Assembly: GCF_049257235.1 (NCBI RefSeq)
Contig: NZ_JBMMUF010000003.1
Span: forward strand, 124,001-188,000
From: Pseudoalteromonas sp049257235
Lineage (GTDB): Bacteria > Pseudomonadota > Gammaproteobacteria > Enterobacterales > Alteromonadaceae
Direction of reading: 5' to 3'
Length of the DNA: 64,000 nt
In this document: positions 25,798 through 34,502 of the stretch, piece by piece
Position numbering within the stretch: position 1 is the stretch's first letter
Layout of the letters: every line of letters begins with the position of its first letter
Position numbers and translations under genes: made by a program
Notes under the pieces: generated by a model
Told to the model about the DNA's origin: nothing
Seen by the model: the letters and a program-made list of their open reading frames with translations, nothing else
Database searches by the model: none

Positions 25798-26901
25798 TTA
25801 CGCGTCAATTAAACCGTAGCGTTCATCAAGAATCGCAATAATTTCACTGCGTGGGTCTGTTGGAATTGCGATATCTTCACCAATGATCTTGCTGGCGATG
25901 CCCACATAAGTTTGCGAAACAGCCATCATCACTTCAACAGGCAATTTGTATTCTTTCGCTAATGCCTCACGCTCATCCATGCGATCTTTGTTTAGCAGTA
26001 CATCACTATCAGGCACATTGTTGATTAATAGTTGGCGGAAGCCTTCTTTTGAGTTCTCGATAATTTTACCGTCTCGATAAGCTGGACCGTCCCATATACG
26101 TGAAGAATCCGGCGTACCTACTTCATCAATGTAAATAAGCTGCTCGTTGCCATCGATGTCTTCAACGTAACCAAATTCAAACTTAGTATCGACGAAAATT
26201 TGATCTAGCTTGGCAAGTTCAGCACTGATGAGGTTAAAACCTTGAACTAATAAATGCTCATATTGAGCAACATCGTCTTCAGAGTTGAAGTCAAACGCCG
26301 CTAAATTGTCAGTAATATTCTTGCGAGTAATATTTACATCATCAACTGCTGGCACATCATCTAAGCCTTCGATGATCCCCTTTGTTGAGGGCGTAATAAG
26401 TACTTCATCTAACTTTTGGTTTGCGTTTAACCCTTCAGGTAAATCAATACCGCAGAAAGAGCGAATGCCTTTAGCATAGTCTCGCCACATACTGCCAGTA
26501 ATATACTGTCGGGCAATAGCCTCTACTTTCACCGTTTTCGCTTTACGCACAATCCACACGTAAGGATGTGGGATATCAACAATATGATTCCCAGCCAAAC
26601 CCGCCGCATCAAATTGTTTAAACCAATGCGAAGCCACTGCATTTAAGGCGATGCCTTTACCTGGAACACCATTAAGCCCATTTTCACCTTGCCAGATGCA
26701 GTCAAAGGCTGAAATACGGTCAGAAATCACCATGATAGCAAGCTCGGTACCTAATGGAACGGCATAACCTTTTTCGGCGATTAAACGGGCACTGTCTTGT
26801 TCGGTTAACCAATAAACAGAACGGACTTTACCACTGTGCACAGGACCTTTTGTGCGAATCGGTAAATCATCGTTAACATCTAAGACTTTGTAATTGCTCA
26901 T
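25798..26901 (-). CDS. purC: Phosphoribosylaminoimidazole-succinocarboxamide synthase
   Basis: The 367-residue protein is of the longer SAICAR synthetase form. It has the GKVR phosphate loop (SGKVRSVYWL), the conserved ISAFD (SDRISAFDCIW), VEAIARQYITGSMWRDY and the C-terminal DEVGTPDSSRIWD catalytic and metal site. It joins aspartate to CAIR in purine synthesis in the cytoplasm. It is a single gene with about 165 bases upstream; no clear PurR operator was recognised. Confidence 0.95.
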   Translation of the reverse strand: MSNYKVLDVNDDLPIRTKGPVHSGKVRSVYWLTEQDSARLIAEKGYAVPLGTELAIMVISDRISAFDCIWQGENGLNGVPGKGIALNAVASHWFKQFDAAGLAGNHIVDIPHPYVWIVRKAKTVKVEAIARQYITGSMWRDYAKGIRSFCGIDLPEGLNANQKLDEVLITPSTKGIIEGLDDVPAVDDVNITRKNITDNLAAFDFNSEDDVAQYEHLLVQGFNLISAELAKLDQIFVDTKFEFGYVEDIDGNEQLIYIDEVGTPDSSRIWDGPAYRDGKIIENSKEGFRQLLINNVPDSDVLLNKDRMDEREALAKEYKLPVEVMMAVSQTYVGIASKIIGEDIAIPTDPRSEIIAILDERYGLIDA

Positions 26902-27066
26902 GGCTACTCCAACGGGGCTTTAGCATCAATTCAATGGCAGTGTGAGGGTTGTTCACAACCCATACTTTCAGGCGCGCTATGATAAGCTAGGTTTGCACGA
27001 AGATAAAGAAAAACGCCCATACAAGCGGACTTTTGTCCTATCTTTTTTCGCTTGAGCATAAAAGCA

Positions 27067-28218
27067 ATGGTTGCCACTGTCGCTCATGACAAATATTACG
27101 GTACACTATCGCACATAAGAGACAAGGGTAGAGCTTCAATTGTGGACTTAACTAAATCAACTCAGGGCAAACGTTATTTGATGTACATATCGCAGAATTA
27201 CTCCTATGCGATATTGCGTCCACTGCAAAAACAAATTCGCGCTCACGGTGGCGAGGTAAAATGGTTTTTGGAGGGGAGCGAAGTTAATCCTGAGTTTTTG
27301 GCAAGCGATGAGCAACAATTGCATAGCATTGATGAGATAAGAGCTTGGTCGCCACACGCAACGTTTGCTCCTGCTAACATTCTGCCTACTTTTTTCCCTG
27401 GTAAAAAGGTCGCTGTGTTTCATGGCTTCGATGCTGGGAAATTAAATAGTCGTGGAAAAAATGATCACTTCACAATTCGTGGCTGCTTTGATTTGTACTG
27501 CACCCAAGGCCCTAACACTACTGGGCCATTTGCTGAGCAAGCAAAAGAAATGGGATTTTTTCGCGTTCGTGAAACAGGTTGGACTATGTTGGATACGTTA
27601 TTTTCCAATTACGAGGCAAACCCATACATATCCTCAACTGATCATCGGCCAACCTTACTCGTGTGCTCTACTTTCTCTAAACGTCTCTCACTAGCACCAC
27701 GATTAGTCGAGACAGTAAAAGCGCTCAGAGACAGTGGTAATTATCGTATTTTGGTCCAATTTCATCCCAAAATGGCTGATGACATCGTGGCGCAGTACAA
27801 AGCAATGCAAAACGATACGCTCACTTTTGTTGAGACTGATAATGTCATTCCTTTGTTGCAAGCAGCTGATGTCATGCTGTGTGATACATCATCAATACTG
27901 CTGATGTTTTTGTTGCTTCGCCGTCCAGTTGTGACCTTCAACAACCAAGCGCCGGGGCCTCATTTACTTAATGTGACCGAAGCCCAAGACGTTGCAGCAG
28001 CCATCGACCATGCCCTGAGTCGACCTGCATCATTAATGCAAGAAATTGAAGCATTTTGTGAGCAGCTGCACCCCTACCAAGATGGATGCTCGAGTGAACG
28101 CGTGTTAGCTGCAACCAACGATCTGATTGATTCAGATGGGAAAGAACTCAAGCGCAAACCACTCAATCTCATTCGTCAGTTTAAAATGCGCAAGAAATTG
28201 GGATACTGGCGCTTTTAA
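27067..28218 (+). CDS. CDP-glycerol glycerophosphotransferase-like protein
   Basis: The product is about 383 residues. The body resembles the C-terminal GT-B-like domain of CDP-glycerol:poly(glycerophosphate) transferases: VAVFHGFDAGK (a conserved His-Gly), LLVCSTFSKR, ILVQFHPKM and VMLCDTSSILLMFLLLRRPVVTF. Such proteins move glycerophosphate or similar groups onto surface polymers. The start is uncertain: the frame opens with TTG at 27052, ATG codons follow at 27067 and 27181, and family-like sequence starts near KRYLMYISQNYSYA, just before 27181. A short basic tail ends the protein. It stands alone; its target is unknown. Confidence 0.75.
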   Translation: MVATVAHDKYYGTLSHIRDKGRASIVDLTKSTQGKRYLMYISQNYSYAILRPLQKQIRAHGGEVKWFLEGSEVNPEFLASDEQQLHSIDEIRAWSPHATFAPANILPTFFPGKKVAVFHGFDAGKLNSRGKNDHFTIRGCFDLYCTQGPNTTGPFAEQAKEMGFFRVRETGWTMLDTLFSNYEANPYISSTDHRPTLLVCSTFSKRLSLAPRLVETVKALRDSGNYRILVQFHPKMADDIVAQYKAMQNDTLTFVETDNVIPLLQAADVMLCDTSSILLMFLLLRRPVVTFNNQAPGPHLLNVTEAQDVAAAIDHALSRPASLMQEIEAFCEQLHPYQDGCSSERVLAATNDLIDSDGKELKRKPLNLIRQFKMRKKLGYWRF

Positions 28219-28248
28219 CAGGCTACTAATCGCAATGGGCTGAAGGCA

Positions 28249-28281
28249 CGTCAGTGCTGTGATAAAGTCACTGTACTGATG
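28249..28281. terminator. Hairpin after the CDP-glycerol-transferase-like gene
   Basis: Arms 28249-28262 and 28268-28281 pair over 14 positions with two G-U pairs and one mismatch, followed by TCATTTTCG. The weak T run makes it a possible terminator or a leader structure of the ABC operon that starts at once after it. Confidence 0.4.
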
Positions 28282-28300
28282 TCATTTTCGTGTGAAAGTC

Positions 28301-28990
28301 ATGATTGAAATTGATAAGTTGTGGTTCTCTTGGCAAGGTGCTCATTGCGCGCCGACAGTCAACATCGATACGTTACACGTCAATAAAGGTGAGCACTTGT
28401 TTCTTCATGGTCCAAGTGGTTCAGGGAAATCGACGTTATTATCCTTGCTCGCGGGAATTCAAATACCACAGCACGGAAGCATCACCCTTAATGGCACTAA
28501 CATCAATCAACTCTCTAGCTCTGAGCGCGATCAGTTCAGAGCTGATCACATTGGCTACATTTTTCAAAGTTTCAACCTGCTTCCCTACTTAAGCCCAATA
28601 GATAATGTGACATTGGCATGCCAATTCTCAAAAGTACGCAAACAACGCGCAATTGCCAACGGCAATTCTCTAGAACGCACTGCCTCTGAGCTGTTATTGC
28701 AACTGGGTCTTGAACAAGCGCACCATCATCAAGCAGTAAACACCCTGAGCATCGGACAGCAACAACGAGTTGCTGCAGCACGCGCAGTGATTGGTGATCC
28801 AGAAATAATTATTGCCGATGAGCCGACATCGGCTCTGGACGAAGCAAACCGCAAAGCGTTTATTGAACTGCTATTTGCGCAAACCGACAAAACTGGAGCG
28901 ACCGTTGTGTTTGTTAGCCATGAGCATAGCCTTGCGCCATTGTTTTCACGCATTGTGCACCTTGATGAACTGCAAGGAGCAAGTGCATGA
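28301..28990 (+). CDS. ABC transporter ATP-binding protein (LolD/MacB-like)
   Basis: The 229-residue ATPase has Walker A GPSGSGKST, the MacB/LolD-type Q-loop YIFQSFNLLPYLSP, a signature LSIGQQQRVAAARAV (the usual SGGQ reads SIGQ) and Walker B IIIADEPTSALD. The frame also opens with GTG at 28292, three codons earlier. With the FtsX-like permease downstream and DUF3299 it forms a three-gene unit that resembles the zinc-responsive PA4064-PA4066 genes of Pseudomonas aeruginosa. Its stop overlaps the permease start by four bases. Substrate unknown. Confidence 0.85.
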   Translation: MIEIDKLWFSWQGAHCAPTVNIDTLHVNKGEHLFLHGPSGSGKSTLLSLLAGIQIPQHGSITLNGTNINQLSSSERDQFRADHIGYIFQSFNLLPYLSPIDNVTLACQFSKVRKQRAIANGNSLERTASELLLQLGLEQAHHHQAVNTLSIGQQQRVAAARAVIGDPEIIIADEPTSALDEANRKAFIELLFAQTDKTGATVVFVSHEHSLAPLFSRIVHLDELQGASA

Positions 28991-30237
28991 TTTTATTAAA
29001 ACTTGCCAGTAAAAGCTTACTCAATCGAAAGGCCAGTGTACTTTTAAGTCTTATCACCATAGCCATTAGTGTGATGCTGCTGCTCACTATTGAGCGTGTG
29101 CGCGTTCAAGCCAAGGAAAGCTTTGCTGCGACAGTATCGGGGACTGATCTTATCGTTGGCGCTCGCACTGGAGATATCCAACTGCTGCTTTCCTCGGTAT
29201 TTCGCATCGGCCACATGAACAATGGTGTAAGCTGGCAAAGTTATCAGGACATTAGTAATAAAAAGGGTGTGAAATGGGCAATTCCCCTTTCTCTGGGTGA
29301 TGCACACAAAGGCTTTGCGGTACTGGGTACAGACTTAAGCTACTTCGAGCACTTTAAATACGCTAAAAAGCAGTCTCTTGGCTTCAAAGAAGGTCATGCT
29401 TTTAGCCATGAAAATGAAGTGGTCATTGGTTCAGATGTGGCTAATACGCTGGGCTACACGCTAGGTGATGAAATCATAGTCGCCCATGGTATGGGCAATA
29501 CCAGTTTCCACCATCATGACGAAAACCCATTGGTTATTGTTGGCATATTAACGCCGACAGGCACACCCGTTGATAAAACACTCCACGTGCCCTTGATTGC
29601 CATAGAACAGATGCACCAAGGTAAAAGTGACCATGCACATCATGAACACCATCATGATGAAGAGGTTGATCTTATTGGCGAACCAACCCAGATCAGCGCT
29701 TTTTTGCTTGGTTTCGACAGCCCACTCTATACCCTGCAAATACGCCGTAATATTAACAACTACAAAGCGGAAGCGTTAATGGCGATTATGCCTGGTGTCA
29801 CTTTACGCGAGCTTTGGGGCATGTTGAGCATTATTGAAAAGTTATTATTGCTCTTTTCAGGGGCTGTATTAACCGTGAGCTTGTTAGGGATGTTAACTAC
29901 TTTACTAGCCAACCTGTCACAAAGGCGCAGGGAGCTTGCCATTTTGCGCTCAGTTGGCGCCAAACCATGGCATATTTTCTCCTTAATGAGTTTAGAGTCC
30001 TTGCTCATCAGTTTTTCTGGAACTGTTATCGGGGTCGTGATGAGCTACCTGCTGTTAGTCATCGCACAACCACTGCTGCAAGCCTATAGCGGTGTAAGCA
30101 TTCACTTAACTTTGTTGTCTTACTATGAACTCCTGCTCGCCACAGGTATCATAACCGCTGGCTGGCTAGTTGGATTACTGCCAGCAATCCGTGCCTATTT
30201 TTATTCCCTACACGATGGGATGAGCATTAAAACCTAG
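28987..30237 (+). CDS. FtsX/MacB-type ABC permease with His-rich loop
   Basis: The 416-residue protein has one N-terminal membrane helix, a large periplasmic domain (about 40-275) and three C-terminal helices, the MacB/FtsX architecture used for mechanotransmission rather than classic transport. The C-terminal domain has LSQRRRELAILRSVGAKPWHIF. Around residues 213-229 lies a His/Asp-rich stretch (DHAHHEHHHDEE) that may bind zinc or another metal. It pairs with the upstream ATPase and precedes a DUF3299 protein by seven bases. Confidence 0.85.
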   Translation: MILLKLASKSLLNRKASVLLSLITIAISVMLLLTIERVRVQAKESFAATVSGTDLIVGARTGDIQLLLSSVFRIGHMNNGVSWQSYQDISNKKGVKWAIPLSLGDAHKGFAVLGTDLSYFEHFKYAKKQSLGFKEGHAFSHENEVVIGSDVANTLGYTLGDEIIVAHGMGNTSFHHHDENPLVIVGILTPTGTPVDKTLHVPLIAIEQMHQGKSDHAHHEHHHDEEVDLIGEPTQISAFLLGFDSPLYTLQIRRNINNYKAEALMAIMPGVTLRELWGMLSIIEKLLLLFSGAVLTVSLLGMLTTLLANLSQRRRELAILRSVGAKPWHIFSLMSLESLLISFSGTVIGVVMSYLLLVIAQPLLQAYSGVSIHLTLLSYYELLLATGIITAGWLVGLLPAIRAYFYSLHDGMSIKT

Positions 30238-30244
30238 GATTATT

Positions 30245-30736
30245 ATGAACGTTTTTTCAAGTGTTATCGCAGTACTGTTCACCTGCTTCAGCCTATTCTC
30301 ATGGGCTAATGAGCCCGTAGAAATCTTTTGGGAAGATCTCGTGCCCGAAGGGCATGTGGTGGTTGATACTCGCAATTCGGCATCATCACACGAAGGTGCT
30401 GATAAAAACTGGGTGCAACCTGATTTAGATGCACCAGTGGTACAAAAATACAATGGTAAAACCGTTAGTTTGCCTGGCTTTGTGGTGCCATTAGAAGGTG
30501 ACAGTGAAGTCATCACAGAGTTCTTATTAGTGCCTTACTTTGGCGCCTGTATTCATGTGCCTCCGCCGCCGCCAAACCAAATTGTTCATGTAACTATCAA
30601 AGATGGCGTACCCATTGAGAGCCTCTACGACGCCATCGTTGTCACTGGCGTAATGAGCACCGAAGGTTGGAGCGGTGATATTGCTAAAACAGGTTATCGA
30701 CTAGCAGGAATAGGTGTCGCACCATTTGAGCTTTAA
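30245..30736 (+). CDS. DUF3299 periplasmic protein
   Basis: The 163-residue protein has a signal peptide (cleavage near SWA-NE) and the DUF3299 features IFWEDLVPEG, VSLPGFVVPLEGD, LLVPYFGACIHVPPPPPNQI and a final YRLAGIGVAPFEL-like end. The Cys in FGACIHVPPPP with nearby His suggests metal or disulfide chemistry. In pseudomonads this family is the last gene of a Zur-controlled ABC operon. The role is unknown. Confidence 0.85.
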   Translation: MNVFSSVIAVLFTCFSLFSWANEPVEIFWEDLVPEGHVVVDTRNSASSHEGADKNWVQPDLDAPVVQKYNGKTVSLPGFVVPLEGDSEVITEFLLVPYFGACIHVPPPPPNQIVHVTIKDGVPIESLYDAIVVTGVMSTEGWSGDIAKTGYRLAGIGVAPFEL

Positions 30737-30793
30737 TGCGATTTGATATTTAATTAGAACCATACCCACTTGAGGTAAAATGAGTATTGCAAC

Positions 30794-31324
30794 GTGTCGT
30801 TAATTAGCAATGATACCGAGAACATGTGGTCACTCGAAGCCAAAGACTTTCTTGAGTACCAAGATAAGTTAGTGGGTGTATCGCCACGCTTTGTGATGTC
30901 TTTGTCTCAAGCTCATTCATCAAAAGAAGTGCTATCTGTTGCATCAAGTTGGCTACCAAGGTTAATGGCCTTTGAAAGAGCAAGTATTACTGTGCCCGCT
31001 CAAGAAGGGTATTTAAGCTTGTATGCGGTAGAGGGAAACCAAGCAATTCCACGCAATGTTCCACTACCGATTGACTTCACCATGGTCGGACAGGTGTTTG
31101 CACATAAAAAGCTAATGCTGTGTCACGACCTCGCCATTGAGTCATATCAAGATTGCCGCATGCTGTATGAAGGTGGTTTGAGTAGCTGTATGGATGCGCC
31201 GATGATTTATCGTGACAAATGTGTCGGCACCCTCAATGTCGCACGTACCGATGCCAGTTTTAGCCAAGACGAAGCCATGCATTTGTTTGCCTTAGCTTCG
31301 CTTATTGCCATGAATTTGGATTAG
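30794..31324 (+). CDS. GAF-domain protein
   Basis: The 176-residue soluble protein is mostly a single GAF domain: LMAFERASITVPAQEG, the core strand and MVGQVFAHKKLM, then CMDAPMIYRDKCVGTLNV with FSQDEAMHLFALASLIAMNL. No output domain is attached, so it may be a sensor partner or a ligand-binding protein. The start is GTG at 30794 with no clear ribosome site; a TTG/ATG further in (ATG 30824) is possible. It converges on mutM with a gap of six bases. Confidence 0.7.
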   Translation: MSLISNDTENMWSLEAKDFLEYQDKLVGVSPRFVMSLSQAHSSKEVLSVASSWLPRLMAFERASITVPAQEGYLSLYAVEGNQAIPRNVPLPIDFTMVGQVFAHKKLMLCHDLAIESYQDCRMLYEGGLSSCMDAPMIYRDKCVGTLNVARTDASFSQDEAMHLFALASLIAMNLD

Positions 31325-31330
31325 GGCGTG

Positions 31331-32140
31331 TTACTTCTGGCACTGCGTACAATACACCGTGCTACGCCCTCCCAAGCGAATTTCCTTCAGCTCAGTATCG
31401 CAACTCACACAAGCTTGCCCCTTGCGGCCGTAGACCAGCAGTTGCTGAGCAAAATAGCCAGGCTTACCATCACTTTGCGCAAAGTCCTTCAACGTTGTAC
31501 CACCTTGCTCAATTGCTGCCGCTAAAGTCTCTTTGATGATAGGCGTAAGCTTTTGATAACGCGCTAAACTCACTTTTCCGGCCTCACGTTTAGGGTGAAT
31601 ACCCGCTTTAAACAATGATTCATTAGCGTAAATATTACCCACACCAACTACAACGTGATTGTCCATGATGAACTGCTTGATAGGCTGCTTTTTATTGCGT
31701 GATTTGGCGTACAACCAGCTCGCATCAAATTCTTCGGTGAGTGGCTCAGGTCCTAGCTTGGCAAACACCGTATGCATAGTATCAAGCTCTTGCCATAAGC
31801 ACGCACCGAAACGACGTGAATCATTGAGCCTTAAACTCAAGCCATTATCAAACTCGAATACCACATGGTCATGCTTTTTTAGAGGCTCTTTGATATCAAC
31901 CACACGTAAATGACCAGACATACCCAAGTGCAAAATCACTGCGCCTTCGTCAGTGTGCAGCAGTAAATACTTTGCGCGTCGGGTAACCGACTCGATTTCT
32001 TTACCCGCCAACGAATAGACTTGCTCACTTACAGGCCAACGCAACTGGGGTTGGTGAATGCTTACTTTTGTAATCTTTCGCCCTTCAATATGTGGGGCAA
32101 TACCTAAACGGCTAACTTCGACTTCAGGAAGTTCAGGCAT
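31331..32140 (-). CDS. mutM: Formamidopyrimidine-DNA glycosylase MutM
   Basis: The 269-residue enzyme begins MPELPEVE, where Pro2 is the catalytic amine and Glu3 a catalytic acid. It has the H2TH region KQFIMDNHVVVGVGNIYANE and ends in a four-Cys zinc finger (CVSC...CTQC). It removes oxidised purines such as 8-oxoguanine and nicks the strand. The hypothetical gene upstream is four bases away and likely cotranscribed. Confidence 0.96.
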   Translation of the reverse strand: MPELPEVEVSRLGIAPHIEGRKITKVSIHQPQLRWPVSEQVYSLAGKEIESVTRRAKYLLLHTDEGAVILHLGMSGHLRVVDIKEPLKKHDHVVFEFDNGLSLRLNDSRRFGACLWQELDTMHTVFAKLGPEPLTEEFDASWLYAKSRNKKQPIKQFIMDNHVVVGVGNIYANESLFKAGIHPKREAGKVSLARYQKLTPIIKETLAAAIEQGGTTLKDFAQSDGKPGYFAQQLLVYGRKGQACVSCDTELKEIRLGGRSTVYCTQCQK

Positions 32141-32143
32141 GAC

Positions 32144-32623
32144 TTAACCTTCTAATTGCATGAATAATTGTTGAGCTTGCTCTTTGCTGAGCACCAACCA
32201 ACGTTGTTGTTGGCGATCGAACAGTTGGTACTGCTGCCCGTCTGGATACAACACATAGACCCATGGCTGAGGTTCACCGGCAAGACTTAAGGTCGCGACC
32301 AACATCGGTGATGCCGCCGTTTTCACACCAAGCTCTGCCTGCATATTTTGCCACGCCAAAATCACCGGTTCTAACTGGGTGCTGTCATCCACAAACTCTT
32401 CTTCTGCTTGTATACGCCAGCTGGTGCCGATACGCTCAATCCGTACTCCCGGATATTCAAGCGCTAAGATATAACTTTGCTCTGGCAATATGGGTTGAGG
32501 ACCTAATGGCTCATCATCACCACTGAGTTTATGATGCAACCCATTGAATAAAAAGATCATAATCAACATGGCAAAGATGATAATGTTATTCCATGCTTTG
32601 CGGGATAGATTAATTGCCGTCAT
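32144..32623 (-). CDS. Hypothetical membrane-anchored protein
   Basis: The 159-residue protein has one N-terminal membrane helix (about 12-29, IIIFAMLIMIFLFN) and a soluble domain with a predicted mixed fold. Motifs such as YVLYPDGQQYQLFDRQQQRW are visible, but no family is recognised. The helix orientation suggests the domain is periplasmic. It is four bases from mutM. Confidence 0.75.
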   Translation of the reverse strand: MTAINLSRKAWNNIIIFAMLIMIFLFNGLHHKLSGDDEPLGPQPILPEQSYILALEYPGVRIERIGTSWRIQAEEEFVDDSTQLEPVILAWQNMQAELGVKTAASPMLVATLSLAGEPQPWVYVLYPDGQQYQLFDRQQQRWLVLSKEQAQQLFMQLEG

Positions 32624-32748
32624 TGTTTAACCTTGTTTTAAGTCCAAACTTCAGTGTAACCAAAAAGTCCCAGCCACGCAGCCCATTTGCAGCTACCTTC
32701 TAGCGGTTAAATATTTTACAATAGCGGCAAATTTTTAGGAGAGTCACA

Positions 32749-33672
32749 ATGGCAATGTACGTAGTAGGGCACAAGATCCCTGATTCTGATTCTATCTGCG
32801 GTGCTATCGCACTAGCATATTTAAAAAACCAAATCGGTGAACAAGCGATCCCAACACGCTTAGGTGAAGTATCACCTGAAACACAGTTCATTCTAGATCG
32901 CTTTGGCTTTGAAGCTCCTGAGCTGAAAATGAGCTATGCGGGTGAAGACGTATATATCGTTGACCATACTGAAAAAACCCAAGCTCCTGATGACATTGAC
33001 CAAGCAACTGTTGTCGGTGTTGTTGACCATCACAAATTAGGCGACCTAACTACATCAACCCCGCTTGAGTGTTGGATCCGCCCTGTTGGCTGTTCGAACA
33101 CCATCATCAAGATGATGTATGACTTCTACAATGTAGAGATCCCAAAAAACATCGCTGGTTTGATGATGTGTGCAATTCTAAGCGATACCGTAATCTTCAA
33201 GTCACCGACGTGTACAACGGCTGATATCAAGTGTGTTGAAGCACTGGCTGAAATTGCAGGCATTGACGACCCGAAAGAGTTGGGTATGGACATGTTCAAA
33301 GTGAAATCAGCAGTAGAAGGCACGCCGGTACGCGACCTTGTGATGCGTGATTTCAAAGATTTCAACATGAACGGTAACCTTGTAGGTATCGGCCAGCTTG
33401 AAGTTATCGACCTATCTGTATTCGATGACATCAAAGCAGACTTAGAAGCAGATATCGCCAAGCTAAAAGAAGAAGGCAACCGTCACAGCGTGCTTCTGCT
33501 TTTAACTGACATCATGAAAGAAGGGTCACAGATGCTGATCGCTTCTGACGATGAAGGCATTGTAACTAAAGCATACGGCGAGCAAATCACTGACTCTAAA
33601 GTATGGCTTGATGGCGTACTAAGCCGTAAGAAGCAAGTAGTACCGCCTCTACAAGACGCATTTGCGGGTTAA
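32749..33672 (+). CDS. ppaC: Manganese-dependent inorganic pyrophosphatase
   Basis: The 307-residue protein is a family II pyrophosphatase of the DHH superfamily: VVGHKIPDSDSICGA at the start, VDHT, the DHH motif VVDHHKLGD, and the C-terminal DHHA2 part with SRKKQVVPPL (the SRKKQ signature). It hydrolyses pyrophosphate with Mn or Co. Family II enzymes are the minority form in proteobacteria but common in marine gammaproteobacteria. A ribosome site AGGAG precedes the start. The gene ends at a symmetric terminator. Confidence 0.96.
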   Translation: MAMYVVGHKIPDSDSICGAIALAYLKNQIGEQAIPTRLGEVSPETQFILDRFGFEAPELKMSYAGEDVYIVDHTEKTQAPDDIDQATVVGVVDHHKLGDLTTSTPLECWIRPVGCSNTIIKMMYDFYNVEIPKNIAGLMMCAILSDTVIFKSPTCTTADIKCVEALAEIAGIDDPKELGMDMFKVKSAVEGTPVRDLVMRDFKDFNMNGNLVGIGQLEVIDLSVFDDIKADLEADIAKLKEEGNRHSVLLLLTDIMKEGSQMLIASDDEGIVTKAYGEQITDSKVWLDGVLSRKKQVVPPLQDAFAG

Positions 33673-33702
33673 TTAACCGCCTCTGTTATTATGAGAAATA
33701 CG

Positions 33703-33733
33703 AAAAAGCCGAGCCCTTACAGCTCGGCTTTTT
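33703..33733. terminator. Bidirectional terminator between ppaC and thiF
   Basis: AAAAAGCCGAGC (33703-33714) pairs with GCTCGGCTTTTT (33722-33733), so it works in both directions. It overlaps the last codons of thiF (stop at 33717). Confidence 0.92.
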
Positions 33734-34502
33734 GTTGCCTGCTGCACGAACAATCAGCGTTCTTTGTTAAACCTAAGTGCTTTTGAGACAGCGTTCTAGC
33801 GTCGAAGCTGTGCACCACAGCTGATTGCGCCTCCCCCTGTAATAACCTGATTGCTAACAATGCCTGCTGCGACCCCATTACCCCCAAAAGCGGAGCAATG
33901 ACTCCTAAGTTTGCACAGTTATCAACGGGGTTATCGCTGCGCTCTGGAAACAAGCACTCATAGCAAGGGGAATGTGGCTGTCGAAAGTCAAAGCTCACAA
34001 CATGACCTTGATAGCCTGTTGCGGCTGCGCTGATAAGTGGTGTACTAAGACGATGACAAATACGGTTAATCATGTAACGGGTCGCAAAGTTATCGGTGCA
34101 ATCCAGAACAATATCGGCACATTCAATATAGGGAGCTAGATTATTCTCATCCGCTTTTTGGCTAATAGCATTAATCACAATTTCATTGTTTAAGCTCGCC
34201 AGCACTTTCGCCGCTGCCTTGGCTTTGGCCTGACCTAAATGGTTTATCTTAAACATGATTTGCCGCTGCAAGTTTGACAGCTCAACCACATCATTATCCA
34301 TTAGGGTGATCTGCCCCACTCCGGAACTCGCCAAATACATCAGCGCTGGGCTACCTAATCCTCCGCACCCTATCACCAAAATATGAGCCTGCTTGAGTCG
34401 CTGCTGACCATCCATGCCCACATCGTCCAGCATAATTTGCCGAGCATACCTTATTTGCTCTTTCGCGCTCAGCTCACCTCCTTGTTGTGGTTTCTCATTC
34501 AC
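33717..34502 (-). CDS. thiF: Sulfur-carrier adenylyltransferase ThiF
   Basis: The 261-residue protein has the E1-like nucleotide site VIGCGGLGSPALMYLASSGVG, DNDVVELSNLQRQ and DCTDNFATRYMIN. It adenylates the C-terminal Gly of ThiS for sulfur transfer in thiazole synthesis. A Cys pair near the C-terminus (CYECLF, DCSCSR end) may form the zinc site. It is the last gene of the thi operon and overlaps thiDE by eight bases. MoeB is the alternative, but the operon supports ThiF. Confidence 0.92.
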   Translation of the reverse strand: MNEKPQQGGELSAKEQIRYARQIMLDDVGMDGQQRLKQAHILVIGCGGLGSPALMYLASSGVGQITLMDNDVVELSNLQRQIMFKINHLGQAKAKAAAKVLASLNNEIVINAISQKADENNLAPYIECADIVLDCTDNFATRYMINRICHRLSTPLISAAATGYQGHVVSFDFRQPHSPCYECLFPERSDNPVDNCANLGVIAPLLGVMGSQQALLAIRLLQGEAQSAVVHSFDARTLSQKHLGLTKNADCSCSRQQKAEL

